From Aphanothece cf. minutissima CCALA 015 (GTDB lineage Bacteria > Cyanobacteriota > Cyanobacteriia > PCC-6307 > Cyanobiaceae): a DNA stretch of 64,000 nucleotides. Shown piece after piece: positions 6,737 to 16,900 of this stretch. Position numbers and translations under genes: made by a program. The notes under the pieces were generated by a model. The model ran no database searches. It was not told the origin of the DNA and worked only from the letters and a program-made list of their open reading frames with translations. The stretch is from NCBI GenBank assembly GCA_003003925.1, contig PVWP01000002.1:1-64000 (forward strand), given 5' to 3'. Position 1 is the stretch's first letter, and every line of letters begins with the position of its first letter.

Positions 6737-8902
6737 TCAGTCGGGCCGGGCGCGCCGGCGGAAGTTGAATCCCGCGGGCTCGGCCTCCGGGGTGCCGTTG
6801 GCCTCGATGGTTTCCCGGCAACGCTGCAGCAGCTCAAGGCGGAGGGAATCGGGGCTCTCGATGCGGATGCCGCCGCCGAAGGCGAACAGCCAGCTGCGCA
6901 GATCGATGTCGGCGGCCACGGTCCAGGGTGGCAGGTCGAGCTCCACCGGGTAGGGGTGGCTGCTGCCGGCCGGGCCGGGCTCGAGCACGTGGGGGGCCTT
7001 GGGGTGGTGCCACCAGGTGTCCCCCGGGAGCGGCCGGGAGAACCGGGTGTGCTCGATCGGGTAGCGCTGCAGGCCCTCGCGGATGAAGGCGAAGGACCAG
7101 GGGGCGCAGCAGAAGCGCAGGGTCACCAGCGCCTGGCTGCGGCGCTGGGCCGACGGGCCGGCGATCTGCCGCTGCTGCTCCAGGTCGATGCCGAAGTAGA
7201 TGCCGCCGCTGTGGTGCAGCAGCCGCTCCAGCCGCCTGAGGGCCGCCCCGTGGCTGTCGGCGTTGCGGCGCAGGTCGCCCCGGGACTGGACCAGGGCGAG
7301 GCGATCGAGCCGCTCGCAGCGGATCAGACCCTGGTCATGGCCGAGGTGGTCCTCCTCGAACAGCAGATACCAGCCGACGTTGTGGAAGATCAGCTGCAGC
7401 GGCCAGACCCGCAGCTCCCCGCTGGGGCCGTCAGCAAAGCTCCCCATCTCCGCAAAACGTTTCAGCAGCACGCGGCGGTGCTCCACGATCGCCGTCTCGA
7501 TCGCCTCGGCGCGGCGCGGCGCGGCCAGCGAATCGCGCCGCACCAGGGCCATGTCCACCACGGCGTGGCGGGCGTAGCTGCGCACCGGTGCCTGTTCGGT
7601 GGCGCTGATGCCCGACCAGCCCAGCCGCTCGTCCAGCTCGGTGAGCAGGTCCTGGGCGGAGGGGTCGGCCAGGCGCCCGGCGGTCTGGCGCACCACGTTG
7701 TGGAGCTCCCGCAGCCGCGGCGGCGAGAGCACGGCGGTGCCGAGGCAGTAGCCGTGGCGCACGTTGTCATTGCGGTGGCGGAAGCCGTAGGGGGTGAGGA
7801 TCTTCTCGAGGTCCTTGCGCAGGGTGGCCGTTTCCCCCGGCAGGTAGGCCCCCGGGATCGCCTCGGTGGCGGCGATCAGGTGCTGGTGCAGGTTGCTGCC
7901 GCGCTCGGCCGGCCGGTCGAAGGGCTCCTGGAGCAGGTGGCGCAGCAGGGTCATCACCCGCTGGAACACCGGCCCGTCGCCCATGGGCGGCAGGCCGCCA
8001 TGGACGGCCCCGTGGGAGGTCCGGGCCAGGGGCGCCAGCTGGATCGGCGTCGTGCTGGGCACGGCGCTGCAGAAGCCGTTGGCCTCCAGCCAGGCCAGAT
8101 CCCGCCGGATCGCGGCCGCATCGGCGTAGGCATCGCCATGCAGGCGGCCCAGGAAGGCCGCCGCTCGATCGGCCAGATCGCCCTCCGGCAACGGGGAGAG
8201 GATCGCCCCCAGCTCCTCGGCGCCGGCGGGATCACTGGCCGCCAGGTCGGGCCAGGTGCTCAGCAGCCGGATCAGGAACAGCAACCGTTCCTGATCCAGC
8301 AGGCGGGAGTAGCCGTGGCGCTGCACCTGGCGCTCCCGGTTGGTGGCCGAGCGGATGCGCCGATCCAGCGCCGCCAGCTCCGCCTGCAGCACCGGCGTCA
8401 GGTCGTCGTGGTGGGTGGGCACCACGCTGCAGAGGGCGGCGAAGCCCTCGGCACGCATCGGCCCGAAGTGGGGGTCGGCCAGGGCGGCCGCCATCTCCTG
8501 GATCACCGGCACCGGCACCGGCCGGCTGCGCCGGGCGTTCCACGCCAGCGAGGTGGGCAGGTCGGTGTACAGCCACCAGCCGATCCACTCCACCGGTGCC
8601 GGCAGGGGCAGGGCCTGGGTGATCGCCAGCCGCCAGGCCCGGCGGGCGTGGGTGGCATCCACGATCACCGGGATGCCGGCCGCTACGGCCTCCACCAGGC
8701 GCTGGTGCAGCCGCTGCTGGATGTCGACCCAGGGGCCCTGCACCGCCGCATCCCCGAAGACCTCCGCCCGGATCGCGTCGGTGGAAAGCACCAGGGCGGG
8801 GGGATCCCCAGAGCCGGCCAGCAGGGGCGCCAGGGCCCGGGCGAGGGTGGTCTTGCCGCTGGCGGGCTGGCCGATCAGCAGGTGGCAGCGCAGGGACGCC
8901 AT
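6737..8902 (-). CDS. P-loop kinase fused to a WYL-domain regulator
   Basis: The 721-residue protein starts with a polynucleotide-kinase/zeta-like P-loop domain: Walker A GQPASGKT at 11-18, then LSTDAIRAEVFGD and IPVIVDATHARRAWR, as in PNK-type kinases. A central region of about 250 residues contains winged-helix-like stretches (AIRRDLAWLEANGF). A WYL domain follows at about 495-570 (RVWPLQLIFHNVGWYLLFEE). WYL domains bind ligands, often nucleic acid or cyclic nucleotides, and WYL proteins repress several phage-defence loci. The ATG at 8902 begins immediately before the P-loop domain. It is transcribed divergently from the LysR-like gene that leads into the DISARM island, so a role in controlling that island is possible but unproven. 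Confidence 0.72.
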   Translation of the reverse strand: MASLRCHLLIGQPASGKTTLARALAPLLAGSGDPPALVLSTDAIRAEVFGDAAVQGPWVDIQQRLHQRLVEAVAAGIPVIVDATHARRAWRLAITQALPLPAPVEWIGWWLYTDLPTSLAWNARRSRPVPVPVIQEMAAALADPHFGPMRAEGFAALCSVVPTHHDDLTPVLQAELAALDRRIRSATNRERQVQRHGYSRLLDQERLLFLIRLLSTWPDLAASDPAGAEELGAILSPLPEGDLADRAAAFLGRLHGDAYADAAAIRRDLAWLEANGFCSAVPSTTPIQLAPLARTSHGAVHGGLPPMGDGPVFQRVMTLLRHLLQEPFDRPAERGSNLHQHLIAATEAIPGAYLPGETATLRKDLEKILTPYGFRHRNDNVRHGYCLGTAVLSPPRLRELHNVVRQTAGRLADPSAQDLLTELDERLGWSGISATEQAPVRSYARHAVVDMALVRRDSLAAPRRAEAIETAIVEHRRVLLKRFAEMGSFADGPSGELRVWPLQLIFHNVGWYLLFEEDHLGHDQGLIRCERLDRLALVQSRGDLRRNADSHGAALRRLERLLHHSGGIYFGIDLEQQRQIAGPSAQRRSQALVTLRFCCAPWSFAFIREGLQRYPIEHTRFSRPLPGDTWWHHPKAPHVLEPGPAGSSHPYPVELDLPPWTVAADIDLRSWLFAFGGGIRIESPDSLRLELLQRCRETIEANGTPEAEPAGFNFRRRARPD

Positions 8903-8973
8903 GGCGACAGCAACCGGGGAGACCCCACCACTCTTTCGCACGAGGGGTGCGCTGGTGAGCATTGGGAGCGGCG

Positions 8974-9867
8974 ATGCTGCCTTCCGCAACCCCTCTGTCC
9001 CGCGTGGCCAGCCCCTACCGCCCGCCGATGCCGCTGGAGGATCTGCACATCCTGGACTACCTCGAACTGGCCGGATCCCAGGCCAGGGCGGGAGCGGCCC
9101 TGGCCATGCACCAGTCCACGGTGAGCCGCAGCCTGCGGCTGATGCAGCAGCAGTTCCGCCTGGTGCCGGAGCGGGGCTCGCCCGTATGCCGCCATGGCCA
9201 TAACCCGTGCCTGCACCACCTGCGGCTGGCCTCCCGGGAGCACCGCCTGATGGAGGGCCTGCTGCGCATCGGCACCGACGTGCTCCACCAGAGCCTGCTG
9301 GCCGGCCTGGCCGGGGTGCAGCCGGTGCCGCCCCGCTGCCGCAGCGGCGACCACTGGGCCGGACTGGTGGGCCACGGCCTGCTGGATGGGGCCATCGTGA
9401 GCGCGTTCTCCCTCCCGCAGCCTTTGCCCCCCGGCGAGGTGCCCCGCTGGGATGGCCTCAGGGCCCTGCCCTTGGGACGGCTGAATCTGCAACTGGTGGC
9501 CGCCGCGCCAGGGGCGCGCCGGGTGTTGCTTCCTCCCAGGGGCGCGGCCCCGCTGCTGCATCAGGCCGTGACCGCCCGGGGTTTCGCGGTGGAGCCCCAG
9601 CCGGCGGCCTGCCAGGAGCCGGCCGCCTGGGTGAAGCGGGCCCTGGACCGGGGGCTGGCCCTGCCGCTCTGCCCGGCGCTGCTGGGGCCGGGCTGGCTGG
9701 CCGACAACGGGCTGGAGACCTTGGCCGAGCCGTCGCCCCTGGTTGATCAGCTATGGCTGCTGCTGCCGGAGGTGGCGGTGAATACCAACCCGGCGCGGCA
9801 GTGCCTGCGGCGGCTGCGGATGGAGATCCGCAGCGCCAACGTGATGCAGGACCGGCATGGACGCTGA
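8974..9867 (+). CDS. LysR-like transcriptional regulator (atypical)
   Basis: The 297 residues begin with a LysR-type helix-turn-helix (LHILDYLELAGSQARAGAALAMHQSTVSRSLR). A weakly recognisable effector-binding region follows; it includes LNLQLVAAAPGARRVLLPP and a C-terminal Leu-rich end. The linker after the helix-turn-helix is Cys/His-rich (CRHGHNPCLHHL), which is unusual for LysR proteins. The ATG at 8974 has GGGAG six bases upstream; ATG at 9028 is an alternative. The stop lies 28 bp before drmD in the same direction, so it may regulate or be cotranscribed with the DISARM genes. Confidence 0.6.
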   Translation: MLPSATPLSRVASPYRPPMPLEDLHILDYLELAGSQARAGAALAMHQSTVSRSLRLMQQQFRLVPERGSPVCRHGHNPCLHHLRLASREHRLMEGLLRIGTDVLHQSLLAGLAGVQPVPPRCRSGDHWAGLVGHGLLDGAIVSAFSLPQPLPPGEVPRWDGLRALPLGRLNLQLVAAAPGARRVLLPPRGAAPLLHQAVTARGFAVEPQPAACQEPAAWVKRALDRGLALPLCPALLGPGWLADNGLETLAEPSPLVDQLWLLLPEVAVNTNPARQCLRRLRMEIRSANVMQDRHGR

Positions 9868-9895
9868 GGCTGACACCGGTTTTTGAGTCAACAGA

Positions 9896-12800
9896 ATGGG
9901 TGAGATCCGCGCCAGAGCCACGCCGTTTGGATCACGACAGAGCCTGATGCAGGAAGCCGTTTTCGAAACGCCGTTGCTGCCCACCCGGGGCTGTGTCGTC
10001 CACTGCCGCAGCCACCGCTGGCTGGTGGAGGACGTTGCGCTGCCGGAGACGAAGGGCGGCGACACGGTGGTACGGATGGCCTGTCTCGATGACGACGCCA
10101 ACGGCCAGCTGCTGGAGGTGTTCTGGGAGCGGGAAGTGGATGCCGAGGTGCGCGGCGAAACCACCTGGGACACGGTGGGCCAGCGGGGCTTCGATGAGCC
10201 GCGGGTGTTCGGCAGCTACCTCAGCACCCTGCGCTGGAACTGCGTCACCAGCACCGACCCGGGCCTGTTCCAGGCGCCGCTGCGGGCCGGCATCGATGTG
10301 AAGCCCTACCAGCTCGAGCCGCTGCGAAAGGCCCTGCGCATGCCGCGGGTGAGCCTGTTCATCGCCGATGACGTGGGTCTGGGCAAGACGATCGAGGCCG
10401 GCCTGATCATGCGCGAGCTGCTGCTGCGTCAGAAGGTGCACCGGGTGGTGGTGGTGGCGCCGCCATCGGTGGTCCTGCAGTGGAAGGGGGAGATGGAGAG
10501 CCGCTTCGGGCTCGGCTTTGCCGTGATGGACCGGCAGTACATCACGGAGATGCGGCGGCAGCGGGGCTGGGGCATCAACCCCTGGGCCACCCACACCCGA
10601 TTCATCCTCAGCCAGGCCCTGGTGCGTGATGAGGCCTATGCCGGGCCGCTGCGCGACTGGCTCGGCGATGGGGGCAAGCAGGCGCTGCTGATCCTCGACG
10701 AGGCCCACAACGCCGCCCCGGCCAGCGGCTCGAAGTTTGCGATCGATTCCAAGCTCACCCGCTCGATCCGTGATCTGGCGGGCCGCTTCGAGCACAAGCT
10801 GTTCCTTTCGGCCACGCCCCACAACGGCCACAGCAACAGCTTCTCGGCCCTGCTGGAAATCCTCGATCCCACCCGCTTCTGCCGTGGCGTGGCCGTGCGC
10901 AAGCAGGACCTCGAGGACGTGATGGTGCGTCGTCTCAAGGAGGACCTGCGCCAGATCGGTGTGGAGCTGCCCGAGCGGCTGGTGTTGCCCGAGGTCATTG
11001 ATGACCTGCCGCCGGATACCCCTGAGATCAAGCTGGCCGAGCTGCTCAGCCGCTACCGGGAGATGCGCAATCAGCGCCTGGCGAGCGCCGGCAAGCGTGA
11101 GCGGGCTGCCGAGAACCTGGTGATCTCGAACCTGCAGAAGCGGCTGCTGAGCTCGATCGCCGCCTTCGATCGCACCTTGAGGGTGCATCGGAACACTCTC
11201 GAAAAACGGGCTTCCAAAGCAGGAAGGCAGCGTGAGGTGCGGCTGGAAGCCCTCGATCTGCTGCAGAGCGCCATTGATGGCGACGACGATCGCGCCGAGG
11301 GGGATGAGGAGGAACTGCTGCAGGAGGCCGACGCCCAGCACGAGGCGGCCGTGCGCTCGGCACTGGAGGCCAGCGAGGAGGAATGGACGCTGCTCAATGC
11401 AATGCAGGAGATCGCCGAAGCGGCCCGTTACCAAGCCGACAGCCGCGTGCAACGGCTGGAACAACTGATCCGCGAGCACCTCTGCCCCCGCCTGGGGCAG
11501 CAGGGCGCCGAATGGGCAGGCGAACGCCTGCTGATCTTTACCGAATACGCCGACACCAAGGACTGGCTGGAACGGCGGCTGCGGGAACTGATCGCCGGCA
11601 GCGAACAAGCCAATGAGCGCATCGCCACCTTCCACGGTGGCATCGGCAATGAAAAGCGGGAAGCGATCAAGCGCAGCTTCTATAGCCCGCCCCAGGACAA
11701 CCCACTGCGAATCCTGATCGCCACCGATGCCGCACGGGAAGGCGTGAACCTGCAGAACCACTGCAAGCGGCTGGTGCACTTCGACGTGCCCTGGAATCCG
11801 GGGCGGATGGAGCAGCGCAACGGCCGCATCGATCGCACCCTGCAGCGCGCCCCGCAGGTGTTCTGCCATTACTTCGTGCTGCCGCAGCGCCCGGAAGATG
11901 CCGTTCTCGACACGGTGGTGCGCAAGACGGATCAGATCCGCAAGGAGCTGGGCTGCCTGCCGCCGGTGGTGATCCGCAAACTCAACGAGCTGCTGGCCAA
12001 GGGCATCAACCCCACGGCAATGGCGCGGACCATCGCCGACATCAAGGGCCTGGATCAGGAGGAAGACCTCCGCCTCACCCGCGCCCTGCTCGATGAAGAG
12101 CTGGAGGGCAGCCGCGACCGCAAGGAGGACCTTCAGAAGCAGGTGAACACGTTGAAGGGGTATCTGGATCGATCAACGAAGTGGTTGAACTTCAGCCGCA
12201 CTCAGTTCCGCCATGCCCTCAATACCAGCCTGCAGCTCAGCGGAGAGCGCCATGGCAAGCAGCATCTGGCCTTGATTCCGCGCGATACCGACCAGGCAGC
12301 GCAGGATCCTGATCGTGCCATCTGGGAGTTCCCGACGGCAGACCAGTTGCCCGGAGGCGAGGCGGCGTGGGGCGATGTGCTCGATGCCCTGCGGCCACCG
12401 CGGCAGCCAGGCCAGAAGCTGTGGCAGTGGCGCCAGGAGACGCAGCTGCAGCCGGTTGTGTTCCAGGACCCGCAGGAGGTGAACGCCGATCGGGTGCACC
12501 TGCACCTGGAGCATCCGTTGGTGATGCGGCTGCTCAATCGCTTCCTGATGCGCGGCTTCCAGAGCGATCTGCTCAGCCGCGCCGCGGTGCTGGGCACGGC
12601 CGACGACACGGCCAAGCTGATTGTGCTGGCGCGCCTCTCCCTCTACGGCCATGGGGCCTCGCGGCTGCACGATGAGGTGCTGGCGGTGGTGGCCGAATGG
12701 GATCCAGCCGATCCCAACCGGCGATTGCGCAAGCTCAGCGTGGAGAAGAGCGAACGGGCGATGAAGGAGTTGCAGGAATGCCTCCAGCAGCAGCTTGAGG

Positions 12801-13219
12801 CACCGGAGTCGGCGGCGGCGGCGTTGCAGGAGCACCTGAGCGCTGATGTAGGCCAGCTTCGCGAGGCCCTCGATCGCGTGGTCGACGAGCGACGCCAGGA
12901 CGCCGCCCAGAAGCTCGCCAAACGCGCAGAGGAAGAGGTGGCCCGTTTTGTGCGGGTGCTGGAGGAGCAACGCCAGCGCATCACCAGCACCCGCCGCCGC
13001 ACCAACGACAACCTCGACCAGCTGCTGCTTGATCTGGGGGACATCAAGGCGGAACGGCGCCAGCTGGAGGACAACCGCAAGTACTGGGAGAAGCGGCTGC
13101 AAACCATCGATGCCGACCTGGCCCACGAGCCCGAGCGCATCCGCCGCACCTTTGCCCTGCAGACCAACCGGGTGGAGCCGGCCGGGGCGATCTACCTGTG
13201 GCCTCAGGAGGTGCCCTGA
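9896..13219 (+). CDS. drmD: DISARM protein DrmD, SNF2-type helicase
   Basis: This is the class 1-specific SNF2 helicase of the DISARM restriction-modification-like defence system. The 1107 residues hold helicase motif I ADDVGLGKT (157-165), the DEAH box (268-271), SATPHNGH (motif III), and the C-terminal helicase motifs TDAAREGVNLQNH and GRIDR. A long charged C-terminal helical region follows (RAEEEVARFVRVLEEQRQR). Length and order fit DrmD next to an adenine methylase. The start is uncertain: ATG 9896 has no clear ribosome-binding site and ATG 9947 is an alternative. Its last 16 bp overlap the antisense vapC-like gene. Confidence 0.85.
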   Translation: MGEIRARATPFGSRQSLMQEAVFETPLLPTRGCVVHCRSHRWLVEDVALPETKGGDTVVRMACLDDDANGQLLEVFWEREVDAEVRGETTWDTVGQRGFDEPRVFGSYLSTLRWNCVTSTDPGLFQAPLRAGIDVKPYQLEPLRKALRMPRVSLFIADDVGLGKTIEAGLIMRELLLRQKVHRVVVVAPPSVVLQWKGEMESRFGLGFAVMDRQYITEMRRQRGWGINPWATHTRFILSQALVRDEAYAGPLRDWLGDGGKQALLILDEAHNAAPASGSKFAIDSKLTRSIRDLAGRFEHKLFLSATPHNGHSNSFSALLEILDPTRFCRGVAVRKQDLEDVMVRRLKEDLRQIGVELPERLVLPEVIDDLPPDTPEIKLAELLSRYREMRNQRLASAGKRERAAENLVISNLQKRLLSSIAAFDRTLRVHRNTLEKRASKAGRQREVRLEALDLLQSAIDGDDDRAEGDEEELLQEADAQHEAAVRSALEASEEEWTLLNAMQEIAEAARYQADSRVQRLEQLIREHLCPRLGQQGAEWAGERLLIFTEYADTKDWLERRLRELIAGSEQANERIATFHGGIGNEKREAIKRSFYSPPQDNPLRILIATDAAREGVNLQNHCKRLVHFDVPWNPGRMEQRNGRIDRTLQRAPQVFCHYFVLPQRPEDAVLDTVVRKTDQIRKELGCLPPVVIRKLNELLAKGINPTAMARTIADIKGLDQEEDLRLTRALLDEELEGSRDRKEDLQKQVNTLKGYLDRSTKWLNFSRTQFRHALNTSLQLSGERHGKQHLALIPRDTDQAAQDPDRAIWEFPTADQLPGGEAAWGDVLDALRPPRQPGQKLWQWRQETQLQPVVFQDPQEVNADRVHLHLEHPLVMRLLNRFLMRGFQSDLLSRAAVLGTADDTAKLIVLARLSLYGHGASRLHDEVLAVVAEWDPADPNRRLRKLSVEKSERAMKELQECLQQQLEAPESAAAALQEHLSADVGQLREALDRVVDERRQDAAQKLAKRAEEEVARFVRVLEEQRQRITSTRRRTNDNLDQLLLDLGDIKAERRQLEDNRKYWEKRLQTIDADLAHEPERIRRTFALQTNRVEPAGAIYLWPQEVP

Positions 13220-13605
13220 TGCAGGGACTGCGCCACATCCTGGAAGGCCGCCAGGATCGCCCGATCTTCTGTGATCAATGCAACGCCCAACTGTTGCGCT
13301 GCGGCCACGAACTCACAGTCGTAGGAACTGCAAGTGCTGGTGCTCACCAGATGCAGCACATGCTCCGACGCCACGGCTTGTTCATGGGCAGAAAGGAGGA
13401 CCTCAGCTTTTTGCATGAGAGCCAGGGCAGCTGGCAGTTTCAGCAGATCTCGCCGAACGTGCTGAGTCAGAACATTGCGGAACTCGCTGCGCCAGAGCGG
13501 CGGTGCCGCCCATTGGCGATCCTGCCGGCGCAGAGCCTCTGCCAGCTCTGTCCGGGGGCCGGGCAGCAGCAGATAGGCCACGACGTTGGTATCCACCACG
13601 ATCAA
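13204..13605 (-). CDS. PIN-domain ribonuclease toxin, VapC-like
   Basis: PIN toxins cleave tRNA or rRNA. The 133 residues carry the four acidic metal-binding residues in the expected order: Asp5 (VVDTNVV), Glu41 (SEFRNVL), Asp96 (SSYDCEFVAAAQ) and Asp114 (ITEDRAI). The start codon is TTG at 13603-13605, overlapping the antitoxin stop (TTGA). The pair sits antisense between drmD and drmMI, and the toxin's end overlaps drmD by 16 bp. It is therefore embedded in the DISARM operon rather than beside it. Confidence 0.88.
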   Translation of the reverse strand: MIVVDTNVVAYLLLPGPRTELAEALRRQDRQWAAPPLWRSEFRNVLTQHVRRDLLKLPAALALMQKAEVLLSAHEQAVASEHVLHLVSTSTCSSYDCEFVAAAQQLGVALITEDRAILAAFQDVAQSLHQGTS

Positions 13606-13847
13606 GGTCGCCCCTCCCGCTTGAAAGCATCGATCTCATCAGGTTCAAAGCTGTGGGGACCGAGGCTTTCGCGCAGGGCTCGGATGTCCGCCAGCTCTTC
13701 ATCCACGGATGTGGATGGTGCCCCAAGTCCGGCCTCCAGGCAGACGATCGCCTCGTTGTTGAGGCTGCGACGGTGCCGCTTGGCGGCGGCGGTGAGCCTT
13801 GCATGGAGGGCATCGGGCAGGTTCTTGAGCGTGATCGTTTTGGCCAT
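13602..13847 (-). CDS. Ribbon-helix-helix antitoxin (FitA/VapB-like)
   Basis: The 81 residues start MAKTITLKNLPDALHARL, a classic FitA-type ribbon-helix-helix N-terminus that binds DNA as a dimer. A helical and acidic tail follows and probably wraps the PIN toxin. It precedes the toxin and overlaps it by four bases, the usual order for VapBC modules. The ATG at 13847 was chosen because the DNA-binding strand begins right after it. Confidence 0.85.
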   Translation of the reverse strand: MAKTITLKNLPDALHARLTAAAKRHRRSLNNEAIVCLEAGLGAPSTSVDEELADIRALRESLGPHSFEPDEIDAFKREGRP

Positions 13848-13925
13848 GGCAGCCAGCCATCCACCGGTGATCCCATCAGTATGGATCCGTTTTGGTTGCA
13901 TCACGCCCCTGAAGGAGACCCGCTG

Positions 13926-16900
13926 ATGGCCTACGGCAGTCCCGGCGCCCACACCCACGAGCAGTGGCTCGGCCTGGTGCAGCCCGTGGGTCTGGTGGTG
14001 GCCCCAGCGGTGCTCACCAAGCTGGAGTTGTTTCCCAACCAGGGCACGGCCTACCTCTCAAGCCGCCAGCGCCAGCTTGAGGCGCTGCTGGAAGAGCACG
14101 ACAACACGGCGGGCGAGCCGATTCAGGTGGTGCCGGGCTTCCAGCTGCTGGCCAGCGAACTGCTCGACTGGGGCGACGCCGACCTGGTGGCCGCCAGCGA
14201 GATGAGCGCCGTGCCCGAGGTGGTGCTCAGCGAATACGGCGAAACCCTGCGCCCCACCCACGGCGTACCCAAGTTCGAAGGCGAGGACCTGCAGGCCCTG
14301 GTGCTCGATCTCACCCAGCTGGGCGAATGGGGGCGCAACTTCGATGAGCCCTGGAACCCCAGCGGCCACGGCTGGGATGCCACCCCCCAGCAGCGCTTTG
14401 AGCGGCTGCTCAAGGAAACCGAGCACCCGATCGGCCTGCTGTTCAACGGCTCCGAGCTGCGATTGCTGCATGCTCCGCGGGGCGAATCGAGCGGCTGGCT
14501 GACGATGCCACTGGAGCCGATGGCCGAAGTGGCGGGCCGGCCGATGCTTGGCGCCCTGGAGTTGCTGCTGGGGGTCGACCGGCTGTTCGGCGGCAACCCG
14601 GAGCAACGCCTGCCGGCGCTGCTGGCGGCCAGCCGCAAGAACCAGAACGAGGTGAGCGCCCGCCTGGCCGAGCAGGTGCTCGAGGCCCTGTGGGAACTGC
14701 TGCTGGGCTTCGATGCGGCCGAGCGCCTGGCTCAGGAATCCGGCCGCACCGTATTGGGCGAGCTGCCCAGGAGCGAGAAGGGCCAGAAGCATCTGTATGG
14801 CGGCCTGATCACGGTGCTGCTGCGGCTGGTGTTCCTGCTCTACGCGGAAGACGAAGCGCTGATGCCCAGCGATTCGCTCTACGGCCAGCACTACAGCGTC
14901 AGCGCCCTGGCCGATCGCCTGCGCCAGGAGCGCTTTGAGCACCAGGGAGCGATGGTCGACCGGCGCGGCGCCTGGGCCTCACTGCTGAGCCTGTTCCGGC
15001 TGGTGTACGACGGCGGCGGCGCCGATCCGGCCTACCTGCCGGCGCGCCACGGCGAGCTGTTCGATCCCGACGCCTACCCATTCTTGGAGGGCCGCGAACC
15101 AGGCAGCGACTACGGCGATGGCATCCTCACCAACCTGCCCGCCGTCAGCGATGACGTCGTCGAAAAAGTGCTGAGCCGGCTGTTGTGGCTGGCCGACGAC
15201 AGCAAGGTGGCCCAACGGCTCAGCTACCGCTCCCTCGATGTCGAGCAGATCGGCTCGGTCTATGAGGGGATCATGGGCTTCACGGTGGAGGCGGCCCAGG
15301 GCCCCAGCGTGGGGATTACGTATCGGCCGCCGCGCCAGAAGATCACGATCACGGTGGTGGTGGACGCCGACCAGCTGCTGGCGGTGAGCGGATCCAAGCG
15401 CGAGAAGTGGCTCGATGAGCAGGCCGGCGTAGCCCTCAAGTTGCCCGCCAAGGTGAAGAGCGAGCTCAAAAGCGCCACCAGCCTGGCCGAGCTGTGCCTG
15501 GCGCTCGACAAGAAACTCTCCCCCCACACCCCCAACGGACTGGCGAGCGGCAGCCTGATCCTGCAGCCCACGGCTGAACGGCGCCGCAGCGGCAGCCACT
15601 ACACGCCAAGGGCGCTCACTGAGCCGATCGTGGCCGAGGCCTTCCGCCCCTGGCTGGAGCGTTGCCACCACAAACCCACGGCCGAGCAGATCCTGGCCCT
15701 GAAGGTGTGCGACCCGGCCATGGGCTCGGGCGCCTTTCTGGTGGCGGTGTGCCGCTATCTGGCGGGCTGGCTGGTGCAGGCCTGGGAGCGGCAGGGCTAC
15801 CCCGAGGGATTCCGCCAGGACTGGGACAAAGACACGGTGGCCCGCCGCCTGATCGCCCAGCGCTGCCTCTATGGCGTGGACAAGAACCCGTTTGCGGTGA
15901 ATCTGGCCAAGCTGTCGCTGTGGCTGGTGACCCTCAGCAAGGAACAGCCGTTCACCTTCGTGGATCACGCGCTGAAGTGCGGTGATTCGCTGGTGGGCTA
16001 TTCGCTGGCCGAGATCGAGGACGCCAGTGAAGCGGTGCAGCTTCTCCTCCTGCGGGAACGCAAGGGCACCTATGTGCAGGCCTGTGCCGAACTGCGCAGC
16101 AGCTTCGCGGAAGACACCCTCAAGGATGACGACTACGACCGCAAGTGGGTGCTGCTGCAGCAACAGATCAAGGCCACCGATGGCCTGCGCCAGGCAGGTG
16201 ATCTGATGGTGGCGGCCTTCTTTGATGCGGCAAGGCCAAAAGAACGTGACGACAAGCAGCAGGTGTATCTGGCCATGCTCAGTGGCGCCTTTGAGGATGA
16301 GGGCTTGCAGGATTCCGTCCAGGAGATCCGCGATCGACTGGCCGCAGGCGACAAGGGCATCACCCCCTTCCACTGGGATCTGGAGTTTCCGGAGGTGTTT
16401 GGCGACGGGCGTGGCGGGTTTGATGTGCTTGTGGGCAATCCACCCTTTGCCGGCAAGAACACCATCGCCGAAGGCAGCCCCGCCGGCATCCTCGATTGGT
16501 TCAAGCAACTGCATCCCGAGAGCCACGGCAATGCCGATCTGGTGGCCCACTTCTTCCGCCGCTGCTTCCAGCTGCTGCGGCCTGGCGGATCGCTGGGGCT
16601 GATCGCAACCAACACCATCGCTCAGGGCGACACGCGTAGCACCGGCCTGCGCTGGATCTGCCTGAACGGCGGCACGATCTATGCCGCGCGCAAACGATAC
16701 AAATGGCCGGGCGTAGCGGCCGTGGTGGTGAGCGTGGTGCACCTGCTCAAGGGCGTCTACGCCGGAGCCAAGCGGCTGGAGCTGCGGCCCGTGGAGCAGA
16801 TCACGGCCTTCCTGTTTGCCAATGGCGGCCATGAGGATCCCAAACAGCTGGCGGCCAATGCTGGCAAGAGCTTCCAGGGCTCAATCGTGCTGGGTATGGG

